Origin: Avena insularis
Lineage: Eukaryota; Streptophyta; Magnoliopsida; Poales; Poaceae
Direction: 5' to 3'
DNA: 64,000 bases
Assembly: GCA_023614405.1 (NCBI GenBank)
Contig: CM042694.1
Coordinates: forward strand, 92,301,285-92,365,284
Within the stretch, counting starts at the first letter, position 1; the number at the start of each line of letters is the position of its first letter. Below the pieces are notes generated by a model. It was given only the letters and a program-made list of their open reading frames with translations. It searched no databases and was not told the origin of the DNA. Position numbers and translations under genes: made by a program. Of the stretch, positions 34,812-46,341 are shown piece after piece.

Positions 34812-34871
34812 GCATAGCTTTATTTATCAAGTCCACTTGGATTCTCTATTGTTCGCTGCTATCCATCCATC

Positions 34872-37510
34872 ATGGGTAAGTCTTGTGATGGCAAGGTTCC
34901 TATTTTACCATCCACTACAAGAAGAGGTACGGTTCTAAACACCTCTGCTGCTCTTGATTCACCGTCTGTCATGAGTAAGTTCCTTACACCACCACATACA
35001 CATGCTACACACACTGCTACTACTGCTGAATCTGAAACTTCTGATGCTTATGATGCTGCTTCTACTGTGCTTGATAAGAGTGGTTCATTAGGTCCTTTCC
35101 TAGATCTACGATTGCTAGAACTATAGCTGGAAATACCGAAACTCCTAATGAAGACACTACCACACCTGTTAGCTCACCTGAGTCTAGTGAGAGTTATGAT
35201 ATTGAAGAAGATTATGTTGAGATGACCGATGAGTTTATTAAAGAATGTAAGAACACCCATGATAGGAGCACTGCTAAGAGTCTCCTTGAGAGGCGTACTA
35301 TTAGACCCAAATTATCTCCTGCTGCTAAGTTTGCTGCTTCTCCCATAAACATTATAGTTGAAGATTATGATTTCTCTCTCGATCTATCTTACATAGCTAT
35401 TGTCGAGAAAGAACCTTTTTGTGGGACTAAGAATGAAAGTGTTGTAGCACATATGAATGAACTTTCTACCATGAGTGGCTTGTTTTCTGATGATATTAAG
35501 ATGCGTACTTACTTTGTTGCTAAGATTTTTCCCTTTTCACTGAAAGGAGAAGCTAAAACTTGGTTTAGTAATTTACCTCCTGGATCTATTGATAGCCCCG
35601 AGTGCTTGATTAGTACTTTCCTGCAGAAATATTTTCCTCCCAGTGCTAGACATGCTATTTTGCAGGAACCTTTTGATTTCAAACAGAGAGAAAAAGAGGT
35701 ATTGCCCGAATCTTGGGCATGGTTTTGTGCTTTGATTCATGCACAGGCTGGATGTCCATTACCTAAGAATGAGCTTCTTGATATATTTTATAATGGACTA
35801 ACCAAGGAATCTAGGACATACCTAGATAGTTGTGGTGATTGTGTTTTCAGGAATAGGACTCCTAAGGAAGCTGAGGAATTAATGGCTAAAATAAGCAAGA
35901 ATTATGAAGATTGGACTCCTCCTAAGCAAGCTATACCCGAAGTAATTGTACCTGAACCATCTATTCCTGTGCCTATTCCAACATCAAAGAAGAGGGGAGT
36001 TATTGAATTAAATGATGAAGTGATGAAGGAAGCTAAGAAATGTCTTAAGGAGAAGGGAATTAAAGCTGCAGATGTCAAGAATTTACCTCCTATAGAAGAA
36101 TTATGTAAGCCTATTCCCTACTCACCCACTATTGAGGTACACTCTCTCCAACACTTTGATGAAGGTGATATCCCTTACTCTAAACCTCCTAATCAATGCT
36201 TAGAAGAATTTGATATCTTTATTGTTAAGCAAGATAACTTTAATAAAAGGGTGCAAAATCATCTAATGGAAAACACTAGAGCTATTGTTGAGTTGAAAGA
36301 TATTGTGGAAAGAACCTCTAATGATGTTAAAATGATTGTTAAACACTTTCAAATGGTTCAAACTCACATAGATCAACTTGTTAAAGTGCAAAACGATTTG
36401 CTAGTGAATGCTGCTAAAGAAAAACATGCTTATGAAATTAGAACTAGAAGTGGTGCTGCTACCCAGGATCCTCTATATCCTGAGGGGCATCCCAAAAGAA
36501 TTGAGCAGGATTCTCAACAAGCTGAAAATAGTGGTTCTACTCGTAAGAAAAGGAAAAAGAAACATAAAACTGTTGTAGAACCCTCTGAACCTGCTATAGA
36601 TCCTAATAGTATATCTATCTCTGATGCTGAAACTGAAAGTGGTAATGAAGAAAATGAAGTTCCTAATGAAGAAAAAGTTGAAGAAGAACCTGAAAACCAC
36701 ACTAAGACTACTAAATACACCAAAGAAGATTTTATTGCTAAGAAACATGGTAGTGAAAGAGAACCTTGGGTCCAAAAACCTATGCCTTTCCCTGATAAGA
36801 AACACAAGTCAAAGGAAGATGAACACTATAATAAGTTTTGTGAGTGGATGAAGCCCTTATTGTTGCAAATTCCTTTGACTGATGCTATTAAATTGCCTCC
36901 TTACTCAAAGTACATGAAGGACATTGTCTCGAATAAAAGGAAGATCCCTAATGAAGAAATTTCTACTTTGCTTGCTAATTATTCCTTCAATGGTAAGGTT
37001 CCTAAGAAACTTGGAGACCTAGGGATTCCAACTATCCCTTGCTCTATTAAGAACAGTTATGTTAGAACTGCTTTGTGTGATTTGGGAGCTAGAGTTAGTG
37101 TTATGCCTTTCTCTCTCTATAAGAGGCTTCAGCTTGAAAAATTGATACCAACTGATATATCTTTGCAAATGGCTGATAAATCTACCACTATTCCTGTGGG
37201 TATATGTGAGGATGTACCTGTTCAGGTGGCTCACAATTGCTTGATATTAACTGATTTTGTTGTGCTTGAAATGCCTAAAGATGATAATATGTCTATTATT
37301 CTTGGGAGACCTTTTCTTAATACTACAGGAGCTGTTATTAATTGTAATCAAGGAAAGATGACCTTCAATGTTAATAACAAGGAACATACTGTCTATTTCC
37401 CCAAGAAGATTGAAAGGACTTATGGTCTGAATTCAATTGAACATGTTGAAGGCATTCAAGTTGGAGAAATATATTGTCCCATACCAAGAGAAAATTTGAA
37501 ACTATTATGA
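34872..37510 (+). pseudogene. Gypsy gag-protease, frameshifted near its start
   Basis: ATG 34,872 opens MGKSCDGKVPILPSTTRRG. The frame is lost near 35,100 and gag continues one frame over, long and open from 35,222 (762 residues) to TGA 37,508-37,510. The gag domain (retrotransposon gag, packaging and particle formation) covers roughly residues 90-220 of that stretch, with GEAKTWFSNLPPGSI and FKQREKEVLPESWAWFCAL. A Lys/Glu-rich linker follows. The aspartic protease part is near residues 610-720, with CDLGARVSVMPFSL (DLGA active site) and SIILGRPFLNTTGA. No zinc knuckle, RT, RNase H or integrase follows. Without the small frame error it would be nearly intact. AT-rich codon use is typical of the family. 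Confidence 0.88.
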
Positions 37511-38360
37511 TTGGGACCATTGCTATCAAGGTTAAGGTAACATAATAATTAGTGGAGTACAAAGTTTTGTGTCATATGCAATTGTTTTGGTAGCAAGACT
37601 TGATCAACCTCGCTAACAAAAGGATTCCATTAAACAAAACAATGTTTTCATTATGATTATCTCTGTTTATTTCTATCCTTTGCATTTTAGTTTTTGCTTT
37701 CGTTTAGTTTTCTTTGTGTTGTTAGTTGCTTGCATGCTAAAACTTCTGTAGTTCTAGCCTTGTTTTGTCCTTGCATCATGTTTCTAAAAGAAAAAAAATC
37801 TGTCTGCCAGAAAAATCATTCTTCTATTTCTGAAAAAAGCCCAAAAATAAAGTGTCTCGAAAAATTCCAGAAAATTCATATTAAATTTTTACGTGAAAAA
37901 GGGGCAGAGGAGTACCTGGTAGGTACCAGGGGGGCCCACCAGGCAGGCACACCATGTGGTGGCGCGGCTAGCCCTGGGTGGCGCCATGCCCTGGTGTGGG
38001 CCACCCCTGCCCCCCACTTACTCTCTCACCTGCCACTTTCTTCTCTCTCCCGAGTAAGCTCCAGTTCATAGCTCAAAATCGCGTTCTTTCTGTGCTTGCT
38101 CTCGATTTCTTCGATCTCCTTGCTCAGCCCATCTTTCTTGCTGAAATTTGGAGCATTTGTTCCCTGGTATGTGACTCCTCCCCTTGTCCAAGTAGATTTG
38201 TGTTTAGTGGATTATATGTTGAGTATTTTGCTACTGTAGGTGACTGGTTATGAGAGCTTGTAAGCTTGTTTGATGCTTAGAGATATAGTTTTGATGCATG
38301 TTTAGGCCTCTTGCAAGTCCCTATGAGTAGAATCCTTCATTATATTTATTTTACAATCAC

Positions 38361-39509
38361 TTGTTTGATAGGTGTTTAAATTTCAGAATACCAAGCATGA
38401 ACAACCATACTTTTGGAGAGATATTTGAGAGTGATGCACCTAGGAGGTCGAGGCCCTCAAGAACAACCTCTCAAGCTAGGCCATCATACAATGAAGACCT
38501 CATTGCAACCCGTATTGGCAGTGAAAGGGATGATGGGGATGCTCACCCATCCTCTTTTCCTTGTTTTACTTTCTTACAAGCTGCAGGCATTCTTGATGAT
38601 TTCTTGCTACTGATTGAGAGGGTTGGTTTGACCTCTTATATGCAAGGTGAGAGTGCACAATACTCTATGCTGACCAAAACTTTTGTTGAGAGCTTCTCAT
38701 TTACTAACACACCCTATCAATCTACTGTCTCTTTTAAACTCTATGATATGCCCTTCACCATGCCTTTGGAGAGATTTTGCAGTATTGTAGGTGTGCGTAT
38801 GACATGGACCGTGAAGAAAATTCAAGGGTGACCCGCTGATTTGTTGGAGCTTTACCGAGGGGTGGCCAATGATGATGACCGCGTAGCGCAGCGCAGAAAG
38901 ATAAGAAATATCCAACTCCCTGCTCTTAGATAATTTGCATATTATCTTTCTACTAGTGTATTGGGTAGGGAGAACACTAGTAATATCTCCAACTATCATT
39001 TAGCATTCCTTGCTGCTGCGCTTAACAATGATACTCGGTACAATCTTGGGTCGCTTATTGCTCGCCGCCTAGATGCTAGGGGGCCTATCTATGGGGGCAT
39101 CATTGCCTCGCGTGTAGTCAATGCGTTAGGTCTTTTCGTGGATCCTGATGATGCTATGCTAGCACCATAGAGGCTTGACCTTGTTGCCATGAAAACTCAT
39201 CACTTTGTCACTGCTACCTCTGATTTGAACAATCTAGTATATAGGATGCTTTTCACTGACGAGGATGAAAGGGAGATCCTTTTGCCACAGCCTGCTTTGT
39301 TCAGTGTTGACAGGAGATCGTGGTCGCGCTCCAAGGAGGAGGTGGACGAGCAGCTTCGCTTGCTGGGTTTCCATGAGCAGCACCAGGAGGATGTGCCCTC
39401 CTATGATTACTCCGCACATTACGGAGAGACGTACTCGAGCTCGCACCAGGACGAGGGTACCTCCTCGTCGTACCACGGTGACACTTCATCTTGGCCAGCT
39501 TGGGATTGA
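38361..39509 (+). pseudogene. Athila-type retroelement second ORF with three stops
   Basis: One frame can be followed to TGA 39,507-39,509. It is interrupted by TGA 38,829-38,831, a TAG near 38,930 and TAG 39,168-39,170. The first segment (from ATG 38,394) resembles the plant retroelement ORF1 family (Athila ORF1 like), with SFKLYDMPFTMPLERFCSIV. Later segments include LGSLIARRLDARGPIYGGII and an acidic Ser/Tyr-rich tail. The role of this protein in the elements is not known to me. It lies between gag-protease and the long 3' untranslated region, where pol would be expected. Confidence 0.7.
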
Positions 39510-40972
39510 TACCCACTTAGGCCAAAAGCCTAAGCTTGGGGGGAGGTACGCCGACACCGCACTCATCTCCATATCATGTTGCGTCGGTACTTTGTATATT
39601 CATGTTTTCATTCTCTTTTTAGTTTTCGTTCTTCTTTGCTTTTGCTTTTTAAAAACACAAAAAGACCAAAAATATTTTTGTTGTTTCTCTTTGGTTTGCT
39701 TCTTCTTTTTGCCTTGGTTTGTTTTTCTCTTTTTGCTTTGTTTGAACTATTTGAAAAATCCAAAAAGATTTTTCTTTGTTTGTTTTTCCCTTTTGGTTCT
39801 TGTTTAAAAATCAAAAACACCAAAAATATTTGTCATTCTTCTTTGGTTTTTGCGAGTTTGCTACAGGGTTTGGCAGTTCTCAATGGAATATTGGTTTCAT
39901 ATTATTATTCAAGCCACACAAGTGAAGAGCAATAATGAGGATTAATGACAACTTGAGGTGTGGTAAGAGGCTGGTAACGAACTCTATTTGTTTTCATTTT
40001 TGTACATATACTCATCACTATGGGCATGCTTAGTCCGTTCATGTAGAGTGTATGTCTTCTTTGGATGCTTAATAGTTCTTGCTTTCTCATGATTAGCTCC
40101 AGCTCGCTAATAGTTTGTAGCATGTCTCATGAATGTTTGCTTGCATTACTCTATTCATAAATCGGTATGACACCGTGGTATCCTCCTCTGAATGTTTCAT
40201 TTGATTGACTTGGCACATGCTCATGCACATGACTGTAATAATCAGTTAAGCCTCGATGAATTATTTTGCCTTGAGGATCTTGAATCACTTTCATGCCATG
40301 GTAGTCTTGTTTTGTTGCAAGCATGATAATGACAGCTATTGCTCTCTCGTTTGTTGCTCTCTTACTATTGCTAGCCTTCACTTCCACTGAGTGTTTTACT
40401 CAAGTTTCCAACTTCCTAAACCAAATATTTCCAAAGTGTCCACCATACCTACCTATTAGCATCATTTGCTACTCCCGTGCATATTCATTATGCCTTGTTT
40501 TCTTCCGAATAAAATGTTTGCTTGTTATGGGAAAATTAGTTAGTAAAGCTCTCACGAACTTGATGGCACACTTTATTTCCTGCACTTAATAAACCTGAAC
40601 CATTGTGAACTCTCCATGAAAGTTATATGCTTGCAAATTATAGGCTGGGGATTAAGAACCGTCTTTGTCACGGGAACGCTTTCAACACTTGTAAATATAT
40701 ACCCGTTGATACCTTGCTCTTTTGTTTGCGGATGTCGCTTGTGAAATAAAAGGGAGCTTGTAAGTCCATGGAGTTATGTATGTGTGTTAGAGAAACGCCT
40801 GGGTCATTGGTTCAATCCATGCTGACATGGTGGAAACCTGCAGCGTAACCATAATGATATCTATGAAGCATTCTTCCTATAAAAAAAGAGAGAGATAGCT
40901 ATTGAGAAAAAGAAAAAAAAGAGTTTTATGAAAAAAGGAAAGAGAGAAAAAAGCACCATTTTCCCAATAAAA
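39510..40972 (+). mobile_element. 3' untranslated part of the plus-strand Gypsy element
   Basis: Starts with a G-rich aagcttggggggaggta (39,533-39,548), then long T-rich tracts. From about 40,300 to 40,972 it is the inverse of 43,487-44,200 in the minus-strand element. No coding sequence. Confidence 0.7.
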
Positions 40973-41002
40973 CCTCCATTAAAACACAAGCTACTATAGC
41001 AC

Positions 41003-42630
41003 TGATGGCTCCGTGTATGGTGCCAGAAAAATGCTGGAGCGGTGTTGATGTAGAGCTCGTTGGGAACCCCAAGAGGAAGGTATGATGAGCACAGTAGCAA
41101 GTTTCCCTCAGTATGAAACCAAGGTTTAATCGAACCAGTAGGAGCAAGGAAACACCCTAAAGGTGTTACTAGCTGAGCTTTGGCAGGGCACACTACCGGT
41201 GCTAGTAGCAACATGGAGACCTGCACAACACAACCACAGAACTTTGTCCCCAACTTGCGATGAGGTTGTCAATCTCACCGTGTTTTGCGGAAAACAAAGG
41301 ATTAAACGTATCGAATGGAAACAAGTAAAAGTTTGCAGAAAGTAAACACAAAGCAGTAAACAGTTTGTAGATTGAATTATAAAAGACAAAGGACCGGGAT
41401 CCATAGTTCACTAGAGGTGGCTCTCCTTAGATAGATAACATGCTGGGTGAACAAATTACATCGGGGCAATTGACAAACATCGAGAAAGCAATACATGCAT
41501 ATACTAATCATCTTGACTCCTTTGGAATTTGATTGGGCATTACAACATTATACATAGACCGCCATCCAACTACATCTATGACTAATAATCCACCTTCAGG
41601 TTATCATCCGAACCCCCTCCAGTATTAAGTTACAGGCAATAGATTATTGCTTTACGAACTGCGTGTAAAGTAAACAATACGTTTGTTCTATCAACAAAGG
41701 ATTGTTGGTTTCTCCCTAGTAGCAACAACACATCTAGTACCTTAGAGATTTCTGTCACTTCCCCACATTACCAGAGGCATGAACCCACTATCGAGCATAA
41801 AGACTAACTCTTGGAGTTGCTAGTATCTACTCTGCCAAGATAGCTACTAACAACGGAAAGCATGCAAGATCACAAATAACAAAGACGTGATAGAATCAAT
41901 AATCAATCTGAAATAGCATCTCAATATCCATCGGATCCCCACAAACACAACATGCAGAATTACAAATAGATGATCTTGATCATGAACGGAGCTCACAAGA
42001 TCTAGACATGAAAGCACAAAGGAGGAGAACCAGCCATCTAGCTACTACATGGATCCGTAGTCCAAGGATGAACTATTCACACATCACACCGGAGGCTTGC
42101 ATGGTGATGAAGAAGGCCTCTAGGGTGAATTCCCCTCTCTGACAGGGTGCTGGGAAGAGCTTCAGATCCCTCCCGATCTAGGGACGGAGATGACGGCGGC
42201 TACAGACTCTTTTGTGGATTTTTGATCGGGCACTTAGGGTTTTCATCCCGAGGGAAATATATAGGTGGAAGGAGAGGTCGAGGGGGTGCCAAGGCCCACC
42301 ACACCACCCCCTGGCATGGGCCAAGCCTGGCCGCATGGCTAGGTGGTGTGGCCGGCCTCTGGCCCCTCTCCGTCTCGTATCCTGGCATCTGATGACTTCC
42401 AGAAAAATAGGCACTTTGGCTTTTGTCTCGTCCAATTTCGAGAATATTCATTTTCTGACTTTCCTGGAACCAAAAATAGCAGAAAACAGGCAGCTGGCAC
42501 TGTGGCTCTTGTTAATAGGTTAGTCCAAGAAATTATATGAAAAGTACTCCAAAGTTGGAACAAAACACAAGAAAGTGGATAAAACCAAGCATGGAACATC
42601 AAAAATTATAGATACATTTGCAATGTATCA
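41003..42630 (-). repeat. Inner Gypsy 3' LTR (1,628 bp)
   Basis: On the minus strand it starts TGATACATTGCAAATGTATC and ends ATACACGGAGCCATCA. It is about 96 percent alike by eye with 46,342-47,951 over the parts compared, with a difference block in the GC-rich promoter zone (42,290-42,360 versus 47,630-47,690). TATA-like tatatat lies on the minus strand at about 42,257-42,264. Confidence 0.85.
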
Positions 42631-45493
42631 ACATCCCCAAGCTTAACTCCTGCTCGTCCTTGAGTAGGTAAGTGATAAAAAGAAAGAATAATTTTTGAGG
42701 TGACATGCACCATCAAAGACTTGATCAAAGTATTTGTAAAAACTTCAAAGCTGGGATCATCATAACATGAAAGACAAAGTTCTAGCAATAAGACAAAGAA
42801 ACTATGATGCAACATGAAAAGATACAAAAAAAAGATTCATGAATAACAATGCTTTGCAAGACGTTTGTTTGTTTCACATAAAGAAAACATAGCATAATAG
42901 CATTCAGCTTGTCCCTCATAGAGTAGTAAATATAAATGCATAGGACACCTTCAAAGTTCATAAGAGTGACTAGATAGAATAGTTTAAAACAAGCAATAAC
43001 AAGTATGCATCAATCAACTAGTCTTGGGACAATGCACATAGAACTAAGAATGGCCACTATGCTCTCAAAGTAGGTGCATAAAGATAGAAGGTGGAGACCC
43101 AATATATAATGGTGGAAGAAGGGCCTTTGTAAAAGTAAGTAGGGATTCAAGTCTCATAAAGAGCTTCTAAAAATTATGGTACTTATTAGCTTTCAGCTCT
43201 CATTGCCCCTATCATAAGCATCTTGAAGTGATTAAGGTTAAAGTGAACAAACTATGGTGTACATGCTTGACGAAGTATAAGTTAGAAATCTCATGTCCCT
43301 TGTATACGAGGGCCGCTCCTCATGCTACTCAAGTTTAGTCACTGATAAGTTCTTGTCATCGTAAGTACATGTGTATCATAGAGAACCGCCAACGGGGTAC
43401 CCCTTGCCCGATGATACAGAAGAATCCCCATATCAAAATGACAAGGCAAGCAGACAACAAGCATCTCAGCAATCTTCTTATTTACCATGGGAATATGGTG
43501 CTTTTTTCTCTCTTTCCTCTTTTCATAATCTTTTTTTTTTCTTTTTCTCTTTTTTCTCAATATAGGACTCTTTTTTTATAAGAAGAATGCTTCATAGACA
43601 GCTCATTATGGTTACGTTGCAGGTTTCCACCATGTCAACATGGATTAGACCAGCGGCCTAGGCGTTTCTCTAACACATATACATAACTCCATGGACTTAC
43701 AAGCTCCCCTTTCATTTCACACCGACGACATCCACATACAAAAGAGCATGATATCAACTAGGTACAAGTACCAAGTGCAATGTTGAAAGCGTTCCCCATG
43801 GAAGCATGGTTCTGCTAATCCCCAACAAATAAGTGCAAGCATATACAACATAGACGACACAATGGTTCAAGTTTATTAAGGGCAAGAAAAGTAAAGTGTG
43901 CCATCAAGTTCGTGAGAGCTTTAATCACTAGTTTTCTCATAACAAATTTAATTTGGAAGGTAAACAAAAGCATGAATATACTTGGAATAGCATAAGCTAA
44001 TAGGTAGGTATGGTGGACTCTTTGGAATAACTTGGTTTAGGGAGTTGGATGCATGAGGGGAACTCATACTTGGTTGTGGAGGCTAGCAAAAGACTGGGAG
44101 CGACAAACTAAGAGAGCAATAATGGCCATAATCATGTAGAGCGACAGAACATCATTGATCAAAGCATAAAGTGATACTAAAAGTTGAAAACTAAAGGATC
44201 ATAAAGGCTATGGTGACTTGAGATAGTCATAACATGGTGTGAGCATGTGCCAAGTCAACCCAAATAAAACATCAAAGGAGAATACCACTATACTATGCTT
44301 TAATATGCAAAAACAACGCATGATTCATCCAAGGCACATTAAGAAATCTCAATTGTTTATAACAAGTCATGCTACAACAAAGAATACTAAGAATAAAGCC
44401 AAAACAATATCAAGCATGTCATGACAAATCATAGGCCACAATAAAAAATGAGCTCTTTTTACCACATAAGCATGAACTTTCCTACTCTTTTCCAAACTAA
44501 ACCAAACTATTTGCAAACCAATGTATGAAAGAGGGGGTCCAACAAAAAACCAAAGCAAACGAAAGCAAACGAAAAACCAAAGCGAAAACAAAAAATAAGA
44601 CGCTCCAAGAACAACACAACTATGCATGAAACAATAAAAATGAAGCGTTTGGAAGAAATCTGGGATTTTTATTGATGAAGAAGGGGATGCCTTGGGCATC
44701 CCCAAGCTTTGACGCTTGTACTTCTTGTATATTTCATGGGGTGACACGCATGGCATCCCCAAGCTTGAGCTTTAGTCCATCCTTCATCTCATTATTCATT
44801 CCTTCCACACCTGAAAATTTTCCTTCATACAAAACTTCACACAATCTTTATTAGCAACATTAGTGCACTCAAGATAAATAAGTCTTAAGGTTCAGTTCTA
44901 ACACCAATAAACTTCCATTAGAACACTAGATACTGTAGCACTTCCCTCAAAAAGCTCAATTCCCCAAAAGAACTCAAAAAGGAACCAACAAGAAGCAAAT
45001 GCAGAAAATGGCAGAAATCTGTCAAAACAGACCAGCAGGTAAAGACGAATTTTTTCGAAGACCTTCTGTTGATCAAATCAAAAAGTGTTGAACTAACGAA
45101 AGTTAGATAACAACCTGGATCAGAAGCAAAAAAATTCACGCCTCAAAAAGACGTTCAGAGATTTTACAGGAAATTTTACGGTGAAGCACAGAAATATGTT
45201 TCGGGACAGCAACTTTCCCAATCATTACTTCTCTCTCATTAGAGGTTACTCTTGGCACAAAAAGCAAATAAAAAGGATAAAGAGCGGTTATTACTGAAGT
45301 AATAACTTCCAAGACTCATCTAAAACTTTTGGGTTATCTCCCAATAAGTACTTTTCTTTAACGCCTTTAAGTTAGGCATAAGAAGCAAGAAAAAGAATCA
45401 AGTGTTCTCAAATGAAGAAGCATTAAGATCAATACCAGAAATATTTTCAACAAGGCAAAGTATATCATCCAAATAAGTTCTAGAGGATCCTCT

Positions 45494-45847
45494 CTAAATG
45501 CTCTTAGGTTCACTATTCTCATCAAAAGGGTTTGCAGGAACAATCCAATCAAGATTCTTTTCTATGGCATCATGTATTGCTACTAGTTTAAAGGGTATTG
45601 GTATCTTAGGTTCCTCCCCATTAGGTTCGGTTTTGTTCATCTTTTCTCGTGCACCAACAACATCTACACATGAGCCTAGAATATTGAAACATTCAAAGAC
45701 TTTCCTAGCTTCCTTGGCAACATCATAGAACTCCTTAAACAAAGTTTCTAGAATAAAATTCCTCTTTTCAGGGTCCTTAATTTCTTTAAGCTTAAGAAAC
45801 ATTATTTGCATTAAGGGGTTGAGGTTAACAAACCTAGCTTCTAACAT
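45494..45847 (-). pseudogene. Short retroelement ORF, 117 residues, function unknown
   Basis: Reads MLEARFVNLNPLMQIMFLKL at its start, with further related residues upstream broken by a frameshift near 45,970. The motif AIEKNLDWIVPANPFDENS is near the end. I know this reading frame from other Triticeae Gypsy elements as an uncharacterised protein. It lies between the primer site and the 3' untranslated part, in the gag position, but shows no gag domain. Confidence 0.55.
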
Positions 45848-46224
45848 ATGAATTAAAGAAGCTGCAGCAATCTCATAGTTTGGAGCAAGTTCTGCAAGGG
45901 ATCTATCCTCGGTATCCTCATGTTTGCTAACATGATTAAAGAATTCTTCAATATTGTCTTTCCCAAATTATAGAACCACTACCAATTGAAAGGTCTTTCA
46001 GGGTGAATTTGGGGATCAACATGGTGAGCTAAGGAAGAGGTGACAACTAAAGGAGACTTAATTCTTTTGTGTTTTCAAAAAAGAAAGCAAACTAGTAGAA
46101 CTAATTTTTTGTATTTTTGATAAAGAAACAAGCAAACAAAGCAAAAAAGAAACTAAGAAAAACAAAAAATAACAAAGTAAAGAGATTGGTTATGAGGGAC
46201 TCCCCTTGTGAAGATGTCCTTGAC

Positions 46225-46242
46225 TCCCCGGCAACGGCGCCA
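46225..46242 (-). other. Second primer-site-like motif
   Basis: tccccggcaacggcgcca, the inverse of TGGCGCCGTTGCCGGGGA, lies 89 bases further inside than the site next to the LTR. It is the better match to the family primer site. Confidence 0.7.
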
Positions 46243-46313
46243 GAAAATAGGCGTTTGTCGTGGGAGGTTCTTCTTCTTTAATCCTCCGGCGTGTGAATAC
46301 CTTTTACCTTACC

Positions 46314-46331
46314 TCCCCAACAACGGCGCCA
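46314..46331 (-). other. Primer-binding site of inner minus Gypsy
   Basis: On the minus strand TGGCGCCGTTGTTGGGGA, ten bases from the LTR end. One base differs from the usual site. Confidence 0.75.
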
Positions 46332-46341
46332 GAAAAATGCT

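Larger units (their letters stand above)
33388..40972 (+). mobile_element. Nested Gypsy element, plus strand, no 3' LTR
   Basis: Begins with a complete LTR, then a primer site, gag-protease and a second ORF, and a long 3' untranslated part. It stops near 40,972, where the sequence returns to the outer minus-strand element without any 3' LTR. Compared with the related minus element, the part of the outer element between its insertion point (equivalent to 42,972) and the equivalent of about 44,890 is also gone, so one deletion probably removed both. Confidence 0.8.
42631..46341 (-). mobile_element. Interior of the inner minus-strand Gypsy element
   Basis: The polypurine side is at 42,631 (catccccaagctt, minus strand AAGCTTGGGGATG). 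A long untranslated part with T- and A-rich tracts follows, with two more aagcttggggatgcc motifs near 44,690-44,765, and then a reading frame at 45,494-45,847. No RT, RNase H or integrase motif was found in any frame. Confidence 0.7.

Noticed and set aside
36473..36807. Minus-strand frames opposite Gypsy gag
   Set aside because: Shadows of the Lys/Glu-rich linker of the plus-strand gag-protease frame.
41046..42630. LTR starting at the internal tgatgtagagc instead of 41,003
   Set aside because: The 43 bases before it recur beside the other LTR, and the primer site lies directly beyond tgatggctc, so the LTR end is 41,003 / 46,342.
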